Assembly (NCBI RefSeq): GCF_947498005.1
Contig: NZ_CANMIW010000001.1
Location: 558,001-622,000 of the forward strand
Source: an uncultured Winogradskyella sp.
GTDB taxonomy: Bacteria; Bacteroidota; Bacteroidia; Flavobacteriales; Flavobacteriaceae
DNA length: 64,000 nucleotides
Reading direction: 5' to 3'
The position numbers were made by a program, and so were the translations under genes. Below the pieces are notes generated by a model, which saw only the letters and a program-made list of their open reading frames with translations, was not told where the DNA came from and searched no databases. Of this stretch, positions 1 through 9,532 are shown one piece after another (the first letter of the stretch is position 1; every line of letters starts with the position of its first letter).

Positions 1-828
1 TATACAGATGAAGTAGAAGCTAAAGCCCCTAAAACACATGCGGTAACAAATGCTTCAGAATTAGTAGCTAAATTAAAAGAAGCTGAAAGCGGAGATGTAA
101 TTGAATTAAATGAAGGTGTTTTTGAAATTTCAAACTCATTAATTATTAATAAATCGGTTACCATTCAATCTAAAGGAAATGCTGAAATTGAATATTCAGG
201 AGCAGCAAATACACCAGCTATAGAATTACAGCCTTATGGTAAATTAACCTTAAAAGGAATAAAATTAAAAGGAACAGGTTCTCAATATGCTTTTGCTAGC
301 TTAAAAGAGAATATGTCTAATCACTTTGGCTTAGAGGTGTTAGATGCTGAAATCAGTAATTTTAATTACGCTTTAAAAGTGTATAAGCAATCTTTTTCTG
401 AAGAAATTACCTTTAAAAACACAGCAATTTCTAACTGTGAAAACGGAATTGAATTGTCAGAAGAAACAAACGATAGAGGTGATTACAATACGGAGTATTT
501 AACAATAGATAACTGTCAATTTACCAACGTAAAACAAAATGTTATTGATTATTACAGAGGTGGTTACGATGAGTCTACAATTGGAGGAAACTTACTTGTA
601 ACAAATAGTACATTTACCAATTGTGGAGCCAAAGAGAAAAACAGAATGTTATTAAATCACAGAGGTATCGTAAATGTAAATATCAATAACAACACCTTTA
701 AAAATAACAATGTACAGTTTGTATCTATTCTTTGGGGCGCAAAGAACAATGTAGAATCTGATAATACGCTGTCTAATTCAGGTCAAATAAAAACTGAAGA
801 AAACTTGAAGCAGAAGTTAATGTATTAA
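1..828 (+). CDS. Alginate lyase family PL6, C-terminal part (cut by window edge)
   Basis: The reading frame is open from base 1 to the TAA at 826-828, so this is the 3' end of a gene that starts outside the window. The first visible residues include ELVAKLKEAESGDVIELNEG, the usual opening of a parallel beta-helix, followed by short Ile/Val/Asn-rich strands such as NNTFKNNNVQFVSI. Two-domain PL6 alginate lyases carry a second beta-helix at the C-terminus, and this piece fits that domain. The PL7, PL17 and KdgF genes downstream support an alginate role. The catalytic N-terminal helix is not visible, so the family call rests on fold and context. Another beta-helix protein of the locus is possible. 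Confidence 0.65.
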   Translation, partial: YTDEVEAKAPKTHAVTNASELVAKLKEAESGDVIELNEGVFEISNSLIINKSVTIQSKGNAEIEYSGAANTPAIELQPYGKLTLKGIKLKGTGSQYAFASLKENMSNHFGLEVLDAEISNFNYALKVYKQSFSEEITFKNTAISNCENGIELSEETNDRGDYNTEYLTIDNCQFTNVKQNVIDYYRGGYDESTIGGNLLVTNSTFTNCGAKEKNRMLLNHRGIVNVNINNNTFKNNNVQFVSILWGAKNNVESDNTLSNSGQIKTEENLKQKLMY

Positions 829-883
829 TAAATTCTTCCGAAAGTCAAGAATCTAATACGTTATAACCATACAAAAAATTGAA

Positions 884-1930
884 ATGAAAAAACAACTATT
901 AACAATACTAACATTATTAGTAATAGTTGCTTGTAAAGAGAACAGTAAATCGATTTCAGAAGCAAAGCAAGACACTGAGAAAACGATAACTTATCCTAGT
1001 GATGTTATTCCTTTTATGGATGAATGGAAGATATTATTAGGAGATGGTACTTTCAGTGATTCATTGGTAAATTTTTCAAAGGAAGATTTTTTTTATGTTG
1101 AAACAAAAAATGAAACGGATTGGGTAGTTTATAAAACGCCAAATTCTGGGATTACATCGCGTACTTCAAGTAATACAAGAACAGAATTAGGTCAGAAAAA
1201 ACATTGGACACCTGAAATTGGAGGTAAATTAACTGGAACATTAAAAGTACAACATGTGTCAACATCTGGTGATGCAAGAGTTGCAGCTTCTTATTCAGTT
1301 GTTATTGGACAAATTCACAGTGATGAAGGTCATGAAAACGAACCTTTAAAGATTTTTTACAAGAAATTTCCGGGTCACACTCAAGGTTCTGTTTTTTGGA
1401 ACTACGAAATAAATACAGATGGTGAAGACAATTCTGGTCGTTGGGACTTTTCAACAGCAGTTTGGGGATATGATATGTCAGTAGTTGGGGAAACTCCAGA
1501 TACTTATCCAGAAGAACCAAAAGATGGTATTGCATTAGGAGAAGAGTTTAGTTATGAGATAAATGTTTATAAAGGAATTATGTACTTAACGTTTACCAGT
1601 AAAGGTCATGAAACCGTTAAGTTCACTAAAAACTTATTGAAGTCAGATTTTGCAACTAGAGAAAATATTCCTGATCAAATATGGTCTTTATATGCAGCAA
1701 TTGGTCGTGACGGTATTGAGCGCAATAACGCTTATGCAGGAGAATTAAATTATTTTAAGCAAGGTGCTTACAACCAATCTAACGGTAAAAGCCCTGAAGA
1801 TAACATCGTGTGGTACACTGGTTCAGATACTTACAATGGCGATATAGCAAAACAATATGCTAATGGTTCTTATGCTGAGGTTTGGTTTAAAGAGACTACA
1901 GTAGGTGAAGGCACGCGTCCTACAGAATGA
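884..1930 (+). CDS. Surface alginate lyase lipoprotein, family PL7
   Basis: This 348-residue protein should cut internal alginate bonds by beta-elimination at the cell surface or in the periplasm. A lipoprotein signal ends in LVIVAC, with Cys17 as the lipidation site. The three PL7 jelly-roll signatures are present: RTELGQ (99-104), QIH (143-145) and YFKQGAYNQ (290-298), which supply the Arg, Gln/His and Tyr of the active groove. It lies 55 bp after the PL6 frame on the same strand, probably in the same operon. The QIH (rather than QVH) variant is often linked to G-rich or mixed substrates, but preference cannot be read reliably here. Confidence 0.93.
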   Translation: MKKQLLTILTLLVIVACKENSKSISEAKQDTEKTITYPSDVIPFMDEWKILLGDGTFSDSLVNFSKEDFFYVETKNETDWVVYKTPNSGITSRTSSNTRTELGQKKHWTPEIGGKLTGTLKVQHVSTSGDARVAASYSVVIGQIHSDEGHENEPLKIFYKKFPGHTQGSVFWNYEINTDGEDNSGRWDFSTAVWGYDMSVVGETPDTYPEEPKDGIALGEEFSYEINVYKGIMYLTFTSKGHETVKFTKNLLKSDFATRENIPDQIWSLYAAIGRDGIERNNAYAGELNYFKQGAYNQSNGKSPEDNIVWYTGSDTYNGDIAKQYANGSYAEVWFKETTVGEGTRPTE

Positions 1931-1987
1931 AATCAAACAAGTGTGAGTATATGTATTTAATTATTAATCCAAATTAGAAATTTAGTT

Positions 1988-3241
1988 ATGAAACAAACTT
2001 TTAAAAATAAATTTTCAAAATGGATGGCATTATTTCTTCCAGGTATATTTTTACTTGGTTTAAATATTGGTACTGGTAGTGTGACAACTATGGCTAAAGC
2101 TGGTGCAGAATATGGAATGTCTTTATTGTGGACCATTGTAGCATCTTGTTTGACAACATTTTTTATGATTAATTTATATGGAAAATATACGTTAGTCACT
2201 GGTGAAACTGCTTTACAAGCCTTCAGGAAACATATACATCCTGGTGTTGGTGTTTTTTTCATTGTTGCATTAACCGTTGGTGTTTGTGGTAGTGTAATGG
2301 GTGTAATGGGTATTGTGGCAGACATTTGTTTTGAGTGGTCAAAAAGTGTCGTAGACGGAGGGATTTCTCCTGTGTATTTTGCCATAACGTTTATAGCATT
2401 AGTCTATTTTATTTTTTGGAATGGAAAAACTCAGTTCTTTGAACGTGCATTAGCAGTAATTGTGGCCATTATGTCGGCAAGTTTCCTTTTAAACTTTTTT
2501 ATTATGATGCCGCCTCCAATAGATATTATTAAAGGTCTCATACCAAATATTCCAGAAACTATAGGTAACGATAAAAGTCCGTTTTTAATAATTGCATCTC
2601 TCGTTGGAACGACTGTTTTCTCAGGTTTATTCATCATAAGAACAACGTTGGTAAAAGAAGCAGGTTGGAAAATATCTGACCTAAAAAAACAACGTAATGA
2701 TGCCATCGTATCAGTAACATTAATGTTTGTTATTAGTGCCTCAATAATGGCAGCTGCTGCTGGTACACTATATGTTGAAGGAATTGGTTTGTCAACGGCA
2801 TCACAAATGATTGGCTTGCTAGAGCCATTAGCCGGAAGTTTTGCAACATCTGTATTTGCAATTGGTATAATCTCAGCAGGTGTTTCATCTCAATTTCCAA
2901 ATATTTTAATGCTACCTTGGTTGCTTTGTGATTATAATAATTCTGAAAGAAATATGACATTGCCAAAATATAGAATAATGGTATTTTTAATCTCTATATT
3001 GGGTCTTGTAGTGCCAATTTTTAACGCTAGGCCAATATTTGTAATGGTTGTATCTCAAGTTTTTAATGCGGTAATTTTACCAGCTACAGTCTTAGGTATT
3101 TTATATTTAAGTAACAGATCTGATTTAATGGGAAAACATAAAAATACGTTATTGGAGAACATTTTTTTAGGACTTATTTTGTTGTTTTCTATTTACACAT
3201 CGTACACTGGTATTACAGGAGTGATAGAAATTTTAAATTAA
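1988..3241 (+). CDS. NRAMP-fold membrane transporter lacking canonical metal-binding motifs
   Basis: This 417-residue protein has about 11 hydrophobic segments and an N-terminus like NRAMP/MntH (COG1914). Classical NRAMP proteins use DPGN in TM1 and MPH in TM6 to hold Mn2+ or Fe2+. Here the TM1 region reads LGLNIGTGSVTTMAKAG, with NIGTGS where DPGN belongs. The probable TM6 reads GTTVFSGLFIIRTTLVKEAG, with FSGL where MPHN belongs. All metal ligands therefore appear to be absent. It sits between the PL7 gene and manA-uxuB-uxuA, 7 bp before manA, so it is surely co-transcribed. It may carry another substrate (Mg2+, a proton-coupled organic acid or a uronate), but nothing in the sequence names it. 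Family call is good; function unknown. Confidence 0.75.
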   Translation: MKQTFKNKFSKWMALFLPGIFLLGLNIGTGSVTTMAKAGAEYGMSLLWTIVASCLTTFFMINLYGKYTLVTGETALQAFRKHIHPGVGVFFIVALTVGVCGSVMGVMGIVADICFEWSKSVVDGGISPVYFAITFIALVYFIFWNGKTQFFERALAVIVAIMSASFLLNFFIMMPPPIDIIKGLIPNIPETIGNDKSPFLIIASLVGTTVFSGLFIIRTTLVKEAGWKISDLKKQRNDAIVSVTLMFVISASIMAAAAGTLYVEGIGLSTASQMIGLLEPLAGSFATSVFAIGIISAGVSSQFPNILMLPWLLCDYNNSERNMTLPKYRIMVFLISILGLVVPIFNARPIFVMVVSQVFNAVILPATVLGILYLSNRSDLMGKHKNTLLENIFLGLILLFSIYTSYTGITGVIEILN

Positions 3242-3248
3242 AAGAAAA

Positions 3249-4340
3249 ATGAAAGAATTGCAAAATTATGCACACATACCATTAAAACAACGTTCCAATA
3301 GAGTTTGGAGAACTTATGAAGGTGGTGCATTAATTGGTAGATGGAAAAAAGCACCTTCAGAAGAGGATGGCCAAATGCCAGAACAATGGATTATGTCTAC
3401 GGTTACAGCACGTGGCAATGGTAGACCAGAAAACGAAGGACTTTCTTTAATTGAAACAGAGCAAGGCGTTGTACCATTAAAGGACATAATTAATTCTAAT
3501 CCAGAATTGTTTTTAGGTAAAGAATTAGCAGAAAAATATGGAACTACAGGTGTACTTATTAAGATGTTAGATTCTATGGAGCGCTTAACCATACAAGTGC
3601 ATCCAGATAAAAAATACGCTAAAACGATTTTAAATTCTGAGTTTGGTAAAACAGAATCTTGGTACGTGCTAAATACACGAGAAATAGATGGAGAAAAACC
3701 TGTAGTTTACATGGGATTTAAAGAACATGTAACTAAAGAAATTTGGAAATCACATTTTGAAACTCAAAACATACAAGGTATGTTAGAGTGTTTACATAAA
3801 ATTGAAGTAAAACCAGGAGATGCCTTTATGATTTATGGCGGAGTTCCTCATGCCATTGGTTCTGGTTGTTTTTTAATGGAAGTTCAAGAACCTACGGACT
3901 ATACAATGCGTGTTGAGAAAACAACACCTGCTGGATTAAAAATAGGACCAGAATTAATTCATCAAGGCGTTGGAGAAGAAACTATGTTAGAGTGTTTTCA
4001 CTATAACACCTATAATTTGGAACAAGCGCTCAAGGAGTGGAAAATTACACCAGAAGTTTTAGAGAGTTCTGATGAATTTACATTTAGAACGTTGTTTAAT
4101 AAAAAACATACCGATTGTTTTGGGTTAAATGAATTACTTTTAGATGGTAATTATACGATGCAAGGTAATGCTAGTTTCTATGTTGCTGTAATTTATTCAG
4201 GAGATGGAATTATAACATGTAATGGAAAAGATTACGACTATAAACAAGGCGATGAAATATTTATCTCTGCAGCAATTTCTGAAATTACATTTAAGTCAAA
4301 AAGCGCTTCAAAAATTTTACTTTGCTATCCTCCAAATTAA
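3249..4340 (+). CDS. manA: Class I mannose-6-phosphate isomerase-like cupin enzyme
   Basis: This 363-residue cytoplasmic protein belongs to the type I phosphomannose isomerase family, zinc cupins that interconvert aldoses and ketoses. Visible signatures are QVHPD (116-120, zinc His118), FGKTESWY (132-139, zinc Glu136) and VPHAIGSGCFLMEVQEPTDY, with His201 the next zinc ligand. A second cupin-like segment fills the C-terminal third. It starts 7 bp after the transporter and 35 bp before the fructuronate reductase gene. The plain family reaction is mannose-6-P to fructose-6-P. Next to uxuB and uxuA, a role as D-mannuronate/D-fructuronate isomerase is an attractive but unproven alternative. The symbol reflects family, not proven substrate. 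Confidence 0.85.
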   Translation: MKELQNYAHIPLKQRSNRVWRTYEGGALIGRWKKAPSEEDGQMPEQWIMSTVTARGNGRPENEGLSLIETEQGVVPLKDIINSNPELFLGKELAEKYGTTGVLIKMLDSMERLTIQVHPDKKYAKTILNSEFGKTESWYVLNTREIDGEKPVVYMGFKEHVTKEIWKSHFETQNIQGMLECLHKIEVKPGDAFMIYGGVPHAIGSGCFLMEVQEPTDYTMRVEKTTPAGLKIGPELIHQGVGEETMLECFHYNTYNLEQALKEWKITPEVLESSDEFTFRTLFNKKHTDCFGLNELLLDGNYTMQGNASFYVAVIYSGDGIITCNGKDYDYKQGDEIFISAAISEITFKSKSASKILLCYPPN

Positions 4341-4375
4341 GGGATAGAGATTAATTTTATTATAAAAAATAGATA

Positions 4376-5188
4376 ATGAATTTATTTAATTTAGAAAATA
4401 AAGTAATTCTTATTACAGGAGGATGCGGAATTCTTGGTGGTGGTATTGCTAAATATTTAGCAGAAAATAACGCGACTGTAATTTTGTTACATTACAAAGA
4501 GCAACCTTTACGCGACGCTGTACAGAAATTAAAAAGTATTAATGCCAAAGTAGAAGGTTACGTTTGTAACGTGGTTGAGGAGGATAGTCTTCAAACCGTT
4601 GCAAAAAAAATTGTTGATACTTATGGTAAAATTGATGTGCTGATAAATGCTGCTGGTGGAAATAAACCAGGAGCAACCGTTGGTCCAAATCAATCTGTTT
4701 TTGATGTTGATGTAGAACAGTTTAAGCAAGTTATTGACTTAAATCTGTTTGGTAGTATTATACCATCTTTAGTTTTTGGTAAAGTGATGGCTCAAAATAA
4801 AATAGGAACAATTATTAATGTATCATCCATGGCTGCAGATAGAGCAATAACCAGAGTTATGGGTTATTCAGCATCAAAAGCGGCAATAGACAATTTTACA
4901 AAATGGATGTCTGTTGAGTTGGCTCAAAAATATGGTGATGGAATGCGCGTAAATGCCATCGCTCCAGGTTTCTTTATTGGTAATCAAAATAGAGCATTAC
5001 TAACTAATGAAGATGGTAGTTACACTGATAGAGGGAATACTATTATACAAAACACACCAATGAATCGTTTTGGAAATGCAGATGAGCTTAATGGCGCTAT
5101 TCATTATTTAGCTTCTGAAGCATCTAAATTTGTTACAGGAATTGTTATTCCTATAGATGGTGGATTTAGTGCATTTAGTGGCGTTTAA
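4376..5188 (+). CDS. uxuB: SDR-type D-fructuronate reductase / D-mannonate oxidoreductase
   Basis: This 270-residue short-chain dehydrogenase should reduce D-fructuronate to D-mannonate with NAD(P)H. The cofactor motif TGGCGILG is at 14-21, the NAAGG motif follows, and the catalytic pair is Tyr164/Lys168 in YSASK. The C-terminal end GGFSAFSGV (262-270) and the segment [17 protein letters not shown] are hallmarks of the Bacillus YjmF-type mannonate oxidoreductases, which are unrelated in fold to the long-chain E. coli UxuB. It is followed 20 bp later by uxuA, which uses its product. This is the second SDR of the locus; the DEH reductase at 23241 is different. Confidence 0.88.
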   Translation: MNLFNLENKVILITGGCGILGGGIAKYLAENNATVILLHYKEQPLRDAVQKLKSINAKVEGYVCNVVEEDSLQTVAKKIVDTYGKIDVLINAAGGNKPGATVGPNQSVFDVDVEQFKQVIDLNLFGSIIPSLVFGKVMAQNKIGTIINVSSMAADRAITRVMGYSASKAAIDNFTKWMSVELAQKYGDGMRVNAIAPGFFIGNQNRALLTNEDGSYTDRGNTIIQNTPMNRFGNADELNGAIHYLASEASKFVTGIVIPIDGGFSAFSGV

Positions 5189-5208
5189 TTTTTTTAGATA
5201 ATTATACT

Positions 5209-6390
5209 ATGGAACAAACATGGCGATGGTACGGTCCTAATGATTCAGTTTCCTTATCAGATATAAAACAAGCAGGAGCAACAGGAGTCGTTACGGCATT
5301 ACATCATATTCCTAATGGGGAAATTTGGGAAATTGATGAAATAAAAGAGCGAAAAGCAATTATCGAAAAATCAGGTCTTTCTTGGAAAGTTGTAGAAAGC
5401 ATACCTGTACACGAAAACATCAAAACACGTTCAGGGAATTTTAAAGCGTATATTGAGAATTATAAAACTAGTATATTAAATTTAGCAGCATGTGGCATTA
5501 ATATCATTTGTTATAATTTTATGCCAGTCCTAGATTGGACAAGAACGTCATTAGATTTTAGTGTTGAAGATGGCTCTAAAGCCTTGCGTTTTGATAGCAC
5601 AGCTTTTGCGGCATTTGAATTGTATTTATTAAAAAGGCCTGGAGCCTCTAAACTGTATTCTGAAAAAGAAAAAACGGATGCTAAAGTCTATTTTGATAAT
5701 CTCACTGAGACGGAAAGAGAAAAATTATCAAATAATATAATTGCAGGACTTCCAGGAGCAGAAGAAGGTTATTCTTTAGAACAATTTCAAGACGTTTTAA
5801 ATACATACAGTAATATTGATGCAGATCAATTAAAAAAGAATTTGGTTTCATTTTTAAATGATATAATTCCAGTTGCAGCATCCAAAAATGTATTAATGTG
5901 TATTCATCCAGACGATCCACCAATGCCAATTTTAGGATTGCCAAGAGTTGTAAGCACAGAAGAAGATTATGCTTATTTATTTGAACAAGTACCTAATATT
6001 GCTAATGGAATAACGTTTTGTACAGGCTCTCTGGGTGTCAGAGAAGACAATAATTTGGTTAAGATCTTTAAAAGGTTTGCTGATAGAGTTCACTTTTTAC
6101 ACTTAAGAAGTACGCAAAGAGATACTAAAGGGAATTTTTATGAAGCTAATCATTTGGAGGGCAACGTAGATATGTTTAGCATAGTAAAAGCCGCTTTAAT
6201 TGAAGAAGATAGAAGGACAAAAACAAGTGGGTTAGATGCTTCTATACCAATGAGACCAGACCATGGACACCAAATGTTAGATGATTTAAAAAAATCAACT
6301 AACCCAGGTTACTCCGGAATCGGAAGATTGAGAGGTTTAGCTGAACTTCGCGGATTAGAGTTTGGTATTAAAAGAATGTTAGATTTATAA
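5209..6390 (+). CDS. uxuA: Mannonate dehydratase
   Basis: This 393-residue enzyme dehydrates D-mannonate to 2-keto-3-deoxygluconate (KDG). The N-terminus [12 protein letters not shown] and blocks such as [36 protein letters not shown] and [15 protein letters not shown] match E. coli UxuA (394 residues) almost throughout, so length and start are secure. The family is a TIM-barrel Mn2+/Fe2+ enzyme; His and Asp of HPDDPP and MRPDHGH lie in metal-binding segments. Its product joins the kdgK-eda route encoded at 25299-28276. It is the last gene of the left operon: 139 bp separate it from the next gene, and that gap holds a promoter and operators. Confidence 0.97.
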   Translation: MEQTWRWYGPNDSVSLSDIKQAGATGVVTALHHIPNGEIWEIDEIKERKAIIEKSGLSWKVVESIPVHENIKTRSGNFKAYIENYKTSILNLAACGINIICYNFMPVLDWTRTSLDFSVEDGSKALRFDSTAFAAFELYLLKRPGASKLYSEKEKTDAKVYFDNLTETEREKLSNNIIAGLPGAEEGYSLEQFQDVLNTYSNIDADQLKKNLVSFLNDIIPVAASKNVLMCIHPDDPPMPILGLPRVVSTEEDYAYLFEQVPNIANGITFCTGSLGVREDNNLVKIFKRFADRVHFLHLRSTQRDTKGNFYEANHLEGNVDMFSIVKAALIEEDRRTKTSGLDASIPMRPDHGHQMLDDLKKSTNPGYSGIGRLRGLAELRGLEFGIKRMLDL

Positions 6391-6458
6391 ATTAAGATTA
6401 GCTGAGGTATAATTTTATGCTTCTAACTTTATAAATTAAGTAATTTTTAACAATATAC

Positions 6459-6511
6459 TTTGTTTAGGTATCTAATAACCATATATTTGGTAAACCAATC
6501 TGGTAAACCAA
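6459..6511 (+). promoter_or_regulatory. Promoter with tandem FadR-type operators before PL17
   Basis: A Bacteroidota promoter is visible: TTTG at 6459-6462, a 19-bp spacer, then TATATTTG at 6482-6489. The palindrome TTGGTAAACCAA (6487-6498) begins inside the -7 box, and a second copy, TGGTAAACCAA (6501-6511), follows with a 13-bp period. A repressor bound here would cover the -7 element and the start point. The GntR regulator at 21160 is the best candidate. Confidence 0.8.
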
Positions 6512-6529
6512 TTCTAGAACTATAATATT

Positions 6530-8806
6530 ATGAAAATTAAATTATCCTTCAGTTTATCATTTGTCATTGTATCAATGCTTTTCTTGTTTTCATGTGCCAA
6601 TGAGAATAAAACCCAAACAGGTAATGACGATGAAAAAATTGCAAACAAGGAACATCCAAAACTTATTTTAACAGCTCAAGGTGTAAAAGATATTAGAGCG
6701 CAGTTAGGAACAATTCCAATTTTCGATAAATCTTTAGAAGCAGTTAAGGAAGAGGTTGATGCGGAAATTGAAGCAGGTATAGAAGTGCCTATTCCTAAAG
6801 ATTATTCAGGTGGTTATACACATTCTAGACACAAGCAAAATTGGTTTGTTCTCTATAAAGCTGGCTTATTGTATCAAATTTTAGATGATGAAAAATATGC
6901 CAAATATGTAAAAGATATGCTAATGGAATATGAGGCACTTTATAAAACTTTGCCATTACATCCAAAAACCAGGTCTTATGCAAGAGGAAAATTATTCTGG
7001 CAATGTTTAAACGATTCTAATTGGTTGGTCTATGTTAGTCAGGCTTACGATTGTATATATAATTATTTAACGGAAGAAGAGAGAAACAAGCTAGAGACTA
7101 ATTTATTTAGACCATTTGCAGATCATATCTCTGTAGACAGTCCGCAATTTTACCAACGTGTTCATAACCATAGTACTTGGGGTAATGCTGCAGTCGGAAT
7201 GATTGGTTTAGTTATGGATGATGAAGAATTAATCAATCGTGCTTTATACGGAATAAAAGATTTAAAATTAGACACAACTAAAAAAGATGATGATGGTGGT
7301 TTTCTAAACAAAGACGGAAAAGCTGGTTTTTTAGCAAACATAGAAGAGCCTTTTTCGCCAGATGGTTATTATAATGAAGGGCCATATTATCAACGTTACG
7401 CTATGTATCCTTTTTTAGTTTTTGCGGAAGGTTTGCACAACGTAAAACCAGAATTGAAAATATTTGAATATAAAGAAGGTGTACTTCTAAAATCTATAAA
7501 CGCGTTATTGAATTTATCAGATGCTGATGGCGATTTCTTCCCATTAAATGATGGTCAAAAAGGAATGTCTTATTATACAAACGCATTGGTAACTGCAGTT
7601 GATGTATCTTATCATTTTGGAGATCAAGATCCAGGTTTATTGTCAATAGCAAAGCAACAAGATAAAGTTTTATTAGACGATTCTGGTTTGGCGGTTGCCC
7701 TTGGTATTAAGAATGGAAATGAAAAGCCATTTACAAAAAAATCTATTAACTTATCTGATGGTCCAGAAGGAAAGCAAGGTGGTGTTGGTATATTGAGAAA
7801 CCAAGATATTGAATTGGTTTTTAAGTATGCATCACAAGGATCTAGCCACGGACATTATGATAAATTGTCTTATTCTTTATATGAAAAAGGAGAAGAAGTA
7901 ATTCAAGATTATGGATTATCTCGTTTTGTAAATATCGAACAAAAAGGTGGTGGTAATTACCTTAAAGAAAATAAAACTTGGGCAAAACAAACTATTGCAC
8001 ATAATACAGTAACGCAAAATGAAACTTCTCATTTTACAGGTAAATATGACATAGGAAGCTTACATCATTCAGATTTACAATATTTTTCTTCGGACAATGA
8101 TAATGTTCAAGTAGTAAGTGCAATTGAAAAAAATGCCTATCCAGGAACAACTATGCTCCGCACCATGGCAATCATTAAAGATGAAGATTTTGAGAAATCA
8201 TTTGTGTTAGACATAATGAAAGTGACTTCTGCCACTGCAAATCAATATGACTTTCCATTTTATTATTTTGGACAAGTATTACAAACAAATTTTAAATACA
8301 ATTCACCCGAAATATTAAAACCATTGGGTTCAAAAAATGGTTATCAGCATTTGTATTTAGAAGGATCAGGAAAAGCTTCAGATGAGAACACTAAGTTTTC
8401 TTGGTTCAGTAATGATAAGTTCTATTCATTAACAACAGTAACCAATACTAAAGATGAATTGATCTTCGCAAGAATTGGAGCAAATGATCCAGAATTTAAT
8501 TTACGTCGTGATCCTGCATTAATTCTAAGAGCAAAAAAATCAAAAAATAGAACCTTTGTTTCTGTTATAGAATCACACGGAAGTTATAGTGCAGTTTCAG
8601 AATCCGCTCTAAATTCAAAAAGTAATATTAAAGACATAAAAACAGTTTTAGATTCTGACGCGTACACGGCTATTTCAATTACTACTATTAATGGTAAAAC
8701 GAAGTTGTTTATAACCGCGAATACAAATACGTCTAAAGAAGTTAAGCATAATGTAAAAATTGATGATAAGAATTACGAATGGTCAGGTTCTTATTATTTC
8801 AATTAA
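6530..8806 (+). CDS. Exolytic oligoalginate lyase lipoprotein, family PL17
   Basis: This 758-residue protein should release unsaturated uronate monomers from alginate oligomers, probably in the periplasm. The signal ends in LFSC with Cys22 lipidated. The N-terminal (alpha/alpha) toroid carries NHSTWGNAAVG with Asn213/His214, and SPDGYYNEGPYYQRY near 276-290 supplies the catalytic tyrosine region. The heparinase II/III-like beta-sheet domain follows, with SHGHYDKLSYSLY and IAHNTVTQNE. Length and order match PL17 subfamily 2 enzymes such as Alg17C. It is followed 63 bp later by kdgF, whose substrate is the monomer released here. Its promoter carries the two-palindrome operator described above. 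Confidence 0.94.
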   Translation: MKIKLSFSLSFVIVSMLFLFSCANENKTQTGNDDEKIANKEHPKLILTAQGVKDIRAQLGTIPIFDKSLEAVKEEVDAEIEAGIEVPIPKDYSGGYTHSRHKQNWFVLYKAGLLYQILDDEKYAKYVKDMLMEYEALYKTLPLHPKTRSYARGKLFWQCLNDSNWLVYVSQAYDCIYNYLTEEERNKLETNLFRPFADHISVDSPQFYQRVHNHSTWGNAAVGMIGLVMDDEELINRALYGIKDLKLDTTKKDDDGGFLNKDGKAGFLANIEEPFSPDGYYNEGPYYQRYAMYPFLVFAEGLHNVKPELKIFEYKEGVLLKSINALLNLSDADGDFFPLNDGQKGMSYYTNALVTAVDVSYHFGDQDPGLLSIAKQQDKVLLDDSGLAVALGIKNGNEKPFTKKSINLSDGPEGKQGGVGILRNQDIELVFKYASQGSSHGHYDKLSYSLYEKGEEVIQDYGLSRFVNIEQKGGGNYLKENKTWAKQTIAHNTVTQNETSHFTGKYDIGSLHHSDLQYFSSDNDNVQVVSAIEKNAYPGTTMLRTMAIIKDEDFEKSFVLDIMKVTSATANQYDFPFYYFGQVLQTNFKYNSPEILKPLGSKNGYQHLYLEGSGKASDENTKFSWFSNDKFYSLTTVTNTKDELIFARIGANDPEFNLRRDPALILRAKKSKNRTFVSVIESHGSYSAVSESALNSKSNIKDIKTVLDSDAYTAISITTINGKTKLFITANTNTSKEVKHNVKIDDKNYEWSGSYYFN

Positions 8807-8869
8807 GATATATCATTTAGAGGGTTGTAAAAAATCTCAAAAAAGCAATAATTCAAAAATTAAATAAAA

Positions 8870-9247
8870 ATGAAAAGATTTAGCGAAAAGTATATTGTAT
8901 CAAAGGATATGGAGTGGGAAGAACTAGGAGGAGGAGTTTCTAGAAAGTTCTTAGGTTATGATAATCAAATCATGATGGTTAGCGTAAAGTTTGAAGAAGG
9001 CGCATTAGGAGCACCACATCAACATTTTCATACGCAAGCTACATATTGTGTGTCAGGTAAATTTGAGTTTGAAATTGACGGTGTAAAACAAATAGTAGAA
9101 GCAGGTGACGGTGTATATATAGAGCCAAACTTATTACATAGCGCGGTATGTTTAGAAGCAGGACAACTTATTGATACTTTTAGTCCTGTGAGAGAAGATT
9201 TTTTAACAGGCGAAGGACCATCTTATTTTGGAGATAAAGAATCGTAA
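8870..9247 (+). CDS. kdgF: KdgF-like cupin that linearises unsaturated uronates
   Basis: This 125-residue single-domain cupin should convert the cyclic 4,5-unsaturated monouronate released by PL17 into the open-chain ketone (DEH), a step that is slow without enzyme. Metal ligands are probably His50 and His52 with Gln56 in PHQHFHTQATY, and His90 in LLHSAV. Glycine turns and the GDGVYI strand are typical of cupins. There is no signal peptide, so it acts in the cytoplasm while its operon partner PL17 is exported. Length (about 110-130) fits KdgF from pectin and alginate pathways. A generic cupin is possible by sequence alone, but the position makes KdgF much the best call. Confidence 0.87.
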   Translation: MKRFSEKYIVSKDMEWEELGGGVSRKFLGYDNQIMMVSVKFEEGALGAPHQHFHTQATYCVSGKFEFEIDGVKQIVEAGDGVYIEPNLLHSAVCLEAGQLIDTFSPVREDFLTGEGPSYFGDKES

Positions 9248-9367
9248 AGATTTATTTTATCCCATTTACTAATAGTTGTTAGCAAACTTATAGTCCATTA
9301 AGCCCTTAAGTTATTTACTATATTACCTTAAATATTAACTATTTTAACATATAAAATTTACGAAAAC

Positions 9368-9432
9368 GTTGTATTTAACAAATATTTATATATATTTGGT
9401 TTTCCAATCTGGTAAACCAATTTGGTTTACCA
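9368..9432 (+). promoter_or_regulatory. susC1 promoter with three phased FadR-type operators
   Basis: GTTG at 9368-9371, a 19-bp spacer and TATATTTG at 9391-9398 form the promoter. Three palindromes follow at a strict 13-bp period: TTGGTTTTCCAA (9396-9407, one arm degenerate), TGGTAAACCAA (9410-9420) and TTGGTTTACCA (9422-9432). The first overlaps the -7 box. CGAAAACGTT at 9361-9370, overlapping the -33 region, recurs before the T9SS gene at 30199. The rest of the 285-bp gap (9248-9532) is an AT-rich leader of about 100 bp with nothing else recognised. Confidence 0.8.
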
Positions 9433-9532
9433 GTAAAAAACTTTAAAAAGATTCTCATTTTATTACGTAAAATATGAGTCTTTACTATTAAAATAAACTA
9501 ATAATAAAACAATCTAATCTAAACAATGAATT

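Noticed and set aside
1-828. PL6 fragment as a pseudogene because only a C-terminal part is present
   Set aside because: The frame is open to the window edge with no stop, so the truncation is due to the window only.
1957-2966. Minus-strand open frames within the NRAMP-like gene
   Set aside because: Shadows of a clear membrane-protein gene on the other strand; compositions are low-complexity and lack domain motifs.
6487-9432. Short tandem repeats that might be a tiny CRISPR array
   Set aside because: The units are 10-12 bp palindromes with one or two bases between them, confined to promoters. No spacers and no cas genes exist.
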